From positions 16,563,542-16,627,541 of the forward strand of contig NC_074728.1 of the NCBI RefSeq assembly GCF_947242115.1: DNA of 64,000 nucleotides. Direction: 5' to 3'. This DNA comes from Biomphalaria glabrata (lineage: Eukaryota > Mollusca > Gastropoda > Planorbidae). The notes under the pieces were generated by a model. That model worked only from the letters and a program-made list of their open reading frames with translations. It was not told the DNA's origin and searched no databases. The position numbers and the translations under genes are program-made. This document shows positions 62,501 through 64,000 of the stretch, piece after piece (within the stretch, counting starts at the first letter, position 1; every line of letters begins with the position of its first letter).

Positions 62501-63917
62501 AAATTATGGTTCTGTGTTTATGTATTATTGCTACTTTACTTTTTAGCCTTCTATCTAAATCTAAATTGAGTGATTTTAGAAATGGTGCTACTCTAAGCAA
62601 ATGTGAATATTCATTTGTTATAAATCTCACGGCTCTATTTTCCATTAGTTCTAGTTTCTTTACGTTTTCTTAAGTCACAGAGTTAACAGTGGATCCATAT
62701 TCTAATATTGGCCTAGCCAAGGTTAAACCACATTTTAGTTTTATGTTATTGTTTGATTTGTAAACATTGATAAACATAATCCCTAATGCTTTGTTTGATT
62801 TTTTAAAAAATTCATCAATCATTTATTATTACACCTATATAATATATATTTTGAGTTTTTAGTCTGTGTAACTAGTTTGCTGTGAATAATATTTTTTTTT
62901 AATTTGTAGTATATATAGTAGCACTAGCTGATACCCATGCATTATAAGGATCCCAAACACATATTTTGTCCCTGAAATTTAGTATCCATTATTCCGTTTA
63001 TAAGTTGTCAAAACTGTGTTAGTGTAAAATTGTTAGTCTTTTTTATGTGTGTATTTATTGCCAGTAACAAAAAAAGTAAGCCTCAGCCTCCATCAGCTGA
63101 TGATGTAGCTGTGCCAGAAGATACTTTCCTAACCAAACTTCATCAGGAGTTCTCTGAGCTGTCCTCCAGATTGGCAGATGAAGATGATGTTGAGAGAGAT
63201 GAGGATGATGCTGATGATACAATTTTACCACAGGGAGCAAGTGACATGGGGACTGGTAAGAAAAGATTTATTGACCTAACATTTTAATAACCACATTCCA
63301 TGTTAAACAAATTCTAGCATTATCTTAATTCATAGGAACTCTGTTTAGCTATCATTGCCATGTAATAAAGATTGAACATTCAATTGCGATGACCCTTCTT
63401 TTATTAGATTGACCATATATTTAACCTTGTCAACTTTTGACAAATATTAATATATGCATGTAGCCTACTTTTGCCTTGAGAGACAATGGATGTATCCAAA
63501 AGAATCACTGGTATTGATAGCTTCTCCTTGAGTTTGGGCACTATCTACTGTGGCTTAATATGCCAATTATGGAGCAGCAAATTTTGCCACAGTTTGAGCA
63601 TTGGCTCTGCCATTAATCTATATAAAAGGAAAACTTTCTTTTTCTCCCGACTGAGATGACCTATATTCAAGCCCCACATCCATGTCTTTTGGGTTGTTCT
63701 CATCAGTCACATAATGTCTTACAAGATTTTTTTCTTCCAAAACATAAAATGCTAGAGGTTTGCTTGTATTATAGTTATACTACAGTTATTCTAACAAGAT
63801 TTCTAATTAATAAAGATTAAATCTCCGTCCATAGAGGCCATGTTGAGGTTTCTAAAGGCAAAGCTGAGAGTCATGCAAGAGGAAGTTGATAGACTTGTAC
63901 ATGAGAATCATAAAAAG
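53572..63917 (+). CDS. TEX9: TEX9-like coiled-coil protein, first 8 exons (3' end outside window)
   Basis: Orthologue of testis-expressed protein 9, a coiled-coil protein of ciliated lineages with unclear biochemical role. Exons: 53572-53616 (donor could be 53607), 55628-55719, 56223-56286, 59867-59934, 60204-60255, 60988-61067, 63065-63255, 63835-63917; phases agree and the last exon ends in phase 0 at a GT donor. Hallmarks matching vertebrate TEX9: REEEYKRLNAELEAKTALLV (residues 41-60), SADDVAVPED (144-153), MGTEAMLRFLKAKLRVMQEE (195-214), then a heptad-rich helix. An acidic stretch DEDDVERDEDDADD (about 171-184) precedes the coiled coil. Vertebrate TEX9 is about 390 aa, so roughly 40% is missing beyond the window. 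Intron 3 holds the tandem duplication and hAT at 56707-59566. Confidence 0.9.
55786..55840 (+). repeat. Short LINE 3'-end stub
   Basis: TGCACTCATCCTTAATCTTC recurs at 26025 and 47075 next to the LINE tail at 25790-26220. Confidence 0.45.
56707..59566. repeat. Tandem duplication of ~206 bp, one copy split by a hAT element
   Basis: Copy 1: 56707-56864 plus 59304-59360. Copy 2: 59361-59566. Both begin CTTAGTTTAA and end GTTGTGAAAGTCAATA. Few differences are seen, so the duplication is young. Confidence 0.9.
56865..59303. mobile_element. hAT element, 2.4 kb, non-autonomous
   Basis: Terminal inverted repeats TAGGGGTGCACCGGATAGT at both ends, flanked by the 8-bp duplication TAACACAC (56857-56864, 59304-59311). 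Subterminal CCGG/CGGATATC words are repeated. No transposase frame is seen. Inside, a block of about 180-200 bp is duplicated (57304-57500 and 57532-57715: ATGAACAACTCCC, ACGATGGACGTAG, TTTACTTAGTAGTTAATCTT). Confidence 0.88.
60500..60780. repeat. Dispersed repeat family B, copy 3
   Basis: GAAATGAGATGAAAGCCTGG, CACAGCAGTTTCCCCCTCTC and later TATTTGAAAAGCATGCCAT follow the order seen at 9229-9690. In TEX9 intron 5. Confidence 0.65.
61547..61746. repeat. Tandem repeat, 40-bp unit, five copies
   Basis: TAGTCATGCAATGTTAATCA then GTGACTTAAACTTTGCCACG, repeated with one or two changes per copy. The related 3' UTR at 22190-22520 carries only one unit. Confidence 0.93.
61781..62386. mobile_element. 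GC-richer segment inserted in a LINE
   Basis: Compared with the uninterrupted LINE at 22190-22520, ATGCTCT and AATAGCAC should be adjacent, but here are about 600 bp apart. The insert starts after a (TA)n run at GTTCGTCCATCGTGGTTCG and ends near CATGCTACAGCTT. Family unknown; no clear TIR or coding frame. Confidence 0.5.
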
Positions 63918-64000
63918 GTAAAAAGCAATATATGTACATTTTAAAAAAATGTTCAGCTCCTTTTTTGATTTAAAATGTATTCCATAATTAAACACTGAAT

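Larger units (their letters stand above)
61440..62850 (-). mobile_element. LINE 3' end (Jockey/CR1-like), interrupted
   Basis: At 62400-62850 the minus strand reads CGL-LARPILEYGS-type and NRAVRFITNEYSHLLR-type residues, the reverse transcriptase end, in a degenerate frame. At 61440-61780 it has the LINE end and 3' UTR as at 22190-22520. A foreign segment of about 600 bp (61781-62386) separates the parts. In TEX9 intron 6. Confidence 0.65.

Noticed and set aside
63055-63240. Minus-strand frame opposite TEX9 exon 7
   Set aside because: Shadow of the acidic-coding exon on the plus strand.

Overview
This window is AT-rich animal nuclear DNA with short coding exons, GT-AG introns of 0.5-4 kb and many transposon remnants. 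The protein sequences, the mixture of tRNA-derived SINEs, LINE fragments and hAT elements, and the very frequent motif AGATCTAGATCT in non-coding DNA suggest a gastropod mollusc, probably a heterobranch/pulmonate snail. The species call is inference; no rRNA or mitochondrial marker is present.

Six protein-coding genes could be assembled exon by exon, all with consistent splice phases. From left to right they are: SLC25A42 (mitochondrial CoA/ADP carrier, minus, 473-12326, eight coding exons, 362 aa); a COX7C copy (cytochrome c oxidase subunit 7C, minus, 19906-21710, 74 aa); SAC3D1 (SAC3/GANP-domain protein, plus, 26980-37465, nine exons, 411 aa); a second, diverged COX7C paralog with a 30-residue C-terminal tail (minus, 37807-38974, 104 aa); MIC13/QIL1 (MICOS subunit, minus, 46108-49558, four exons, 109 aa); and TEX9 (plus, from 53572, truncated by the window end, first 225 residues seen). 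Four of the six encode proteins of the mitochondrial inner membrane. SAC3D1 lies between the two COX7C paralogs and converges tail to tail with the second one.

The rest is introns and intergenic DNA holding mobile elements. There are at least six hAT-type or other TIR elements, several with visible target-site duplications (22643-24359, 32328-32987, 43947-44641, 56865-59303). A TTAA-flanked piggyBac-like MITE (6157-6821) sits in a G-rich minisatellite, and a foldback-like element with 16-bp subrepeats lies at 33156-33940. A tRNA-derived SINE family has at least four copies, one split by a hAT element. LINE fragments of several kinds occur, including one with an R2-like restriction-type endonuclease domain and two whose 5' parts are inverted as expected from twin priming. 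Tandem repeats with units of 16, 28, 32, 40, 109 and 129 bp occur. I saw no LTR retrovirus-like element, no rRNA, no functional tRNA gene and no CRISPR array.

Main observations: the COX7C duplication around SAC3D1, the grouping of mitochondrial membrane genes, two LINE insertions with 5' inversion and target-site duplications, and nested insertions that give relative ages (hAT into SINE, LINE into hAT, hAT into one copy of a tandem duplication).
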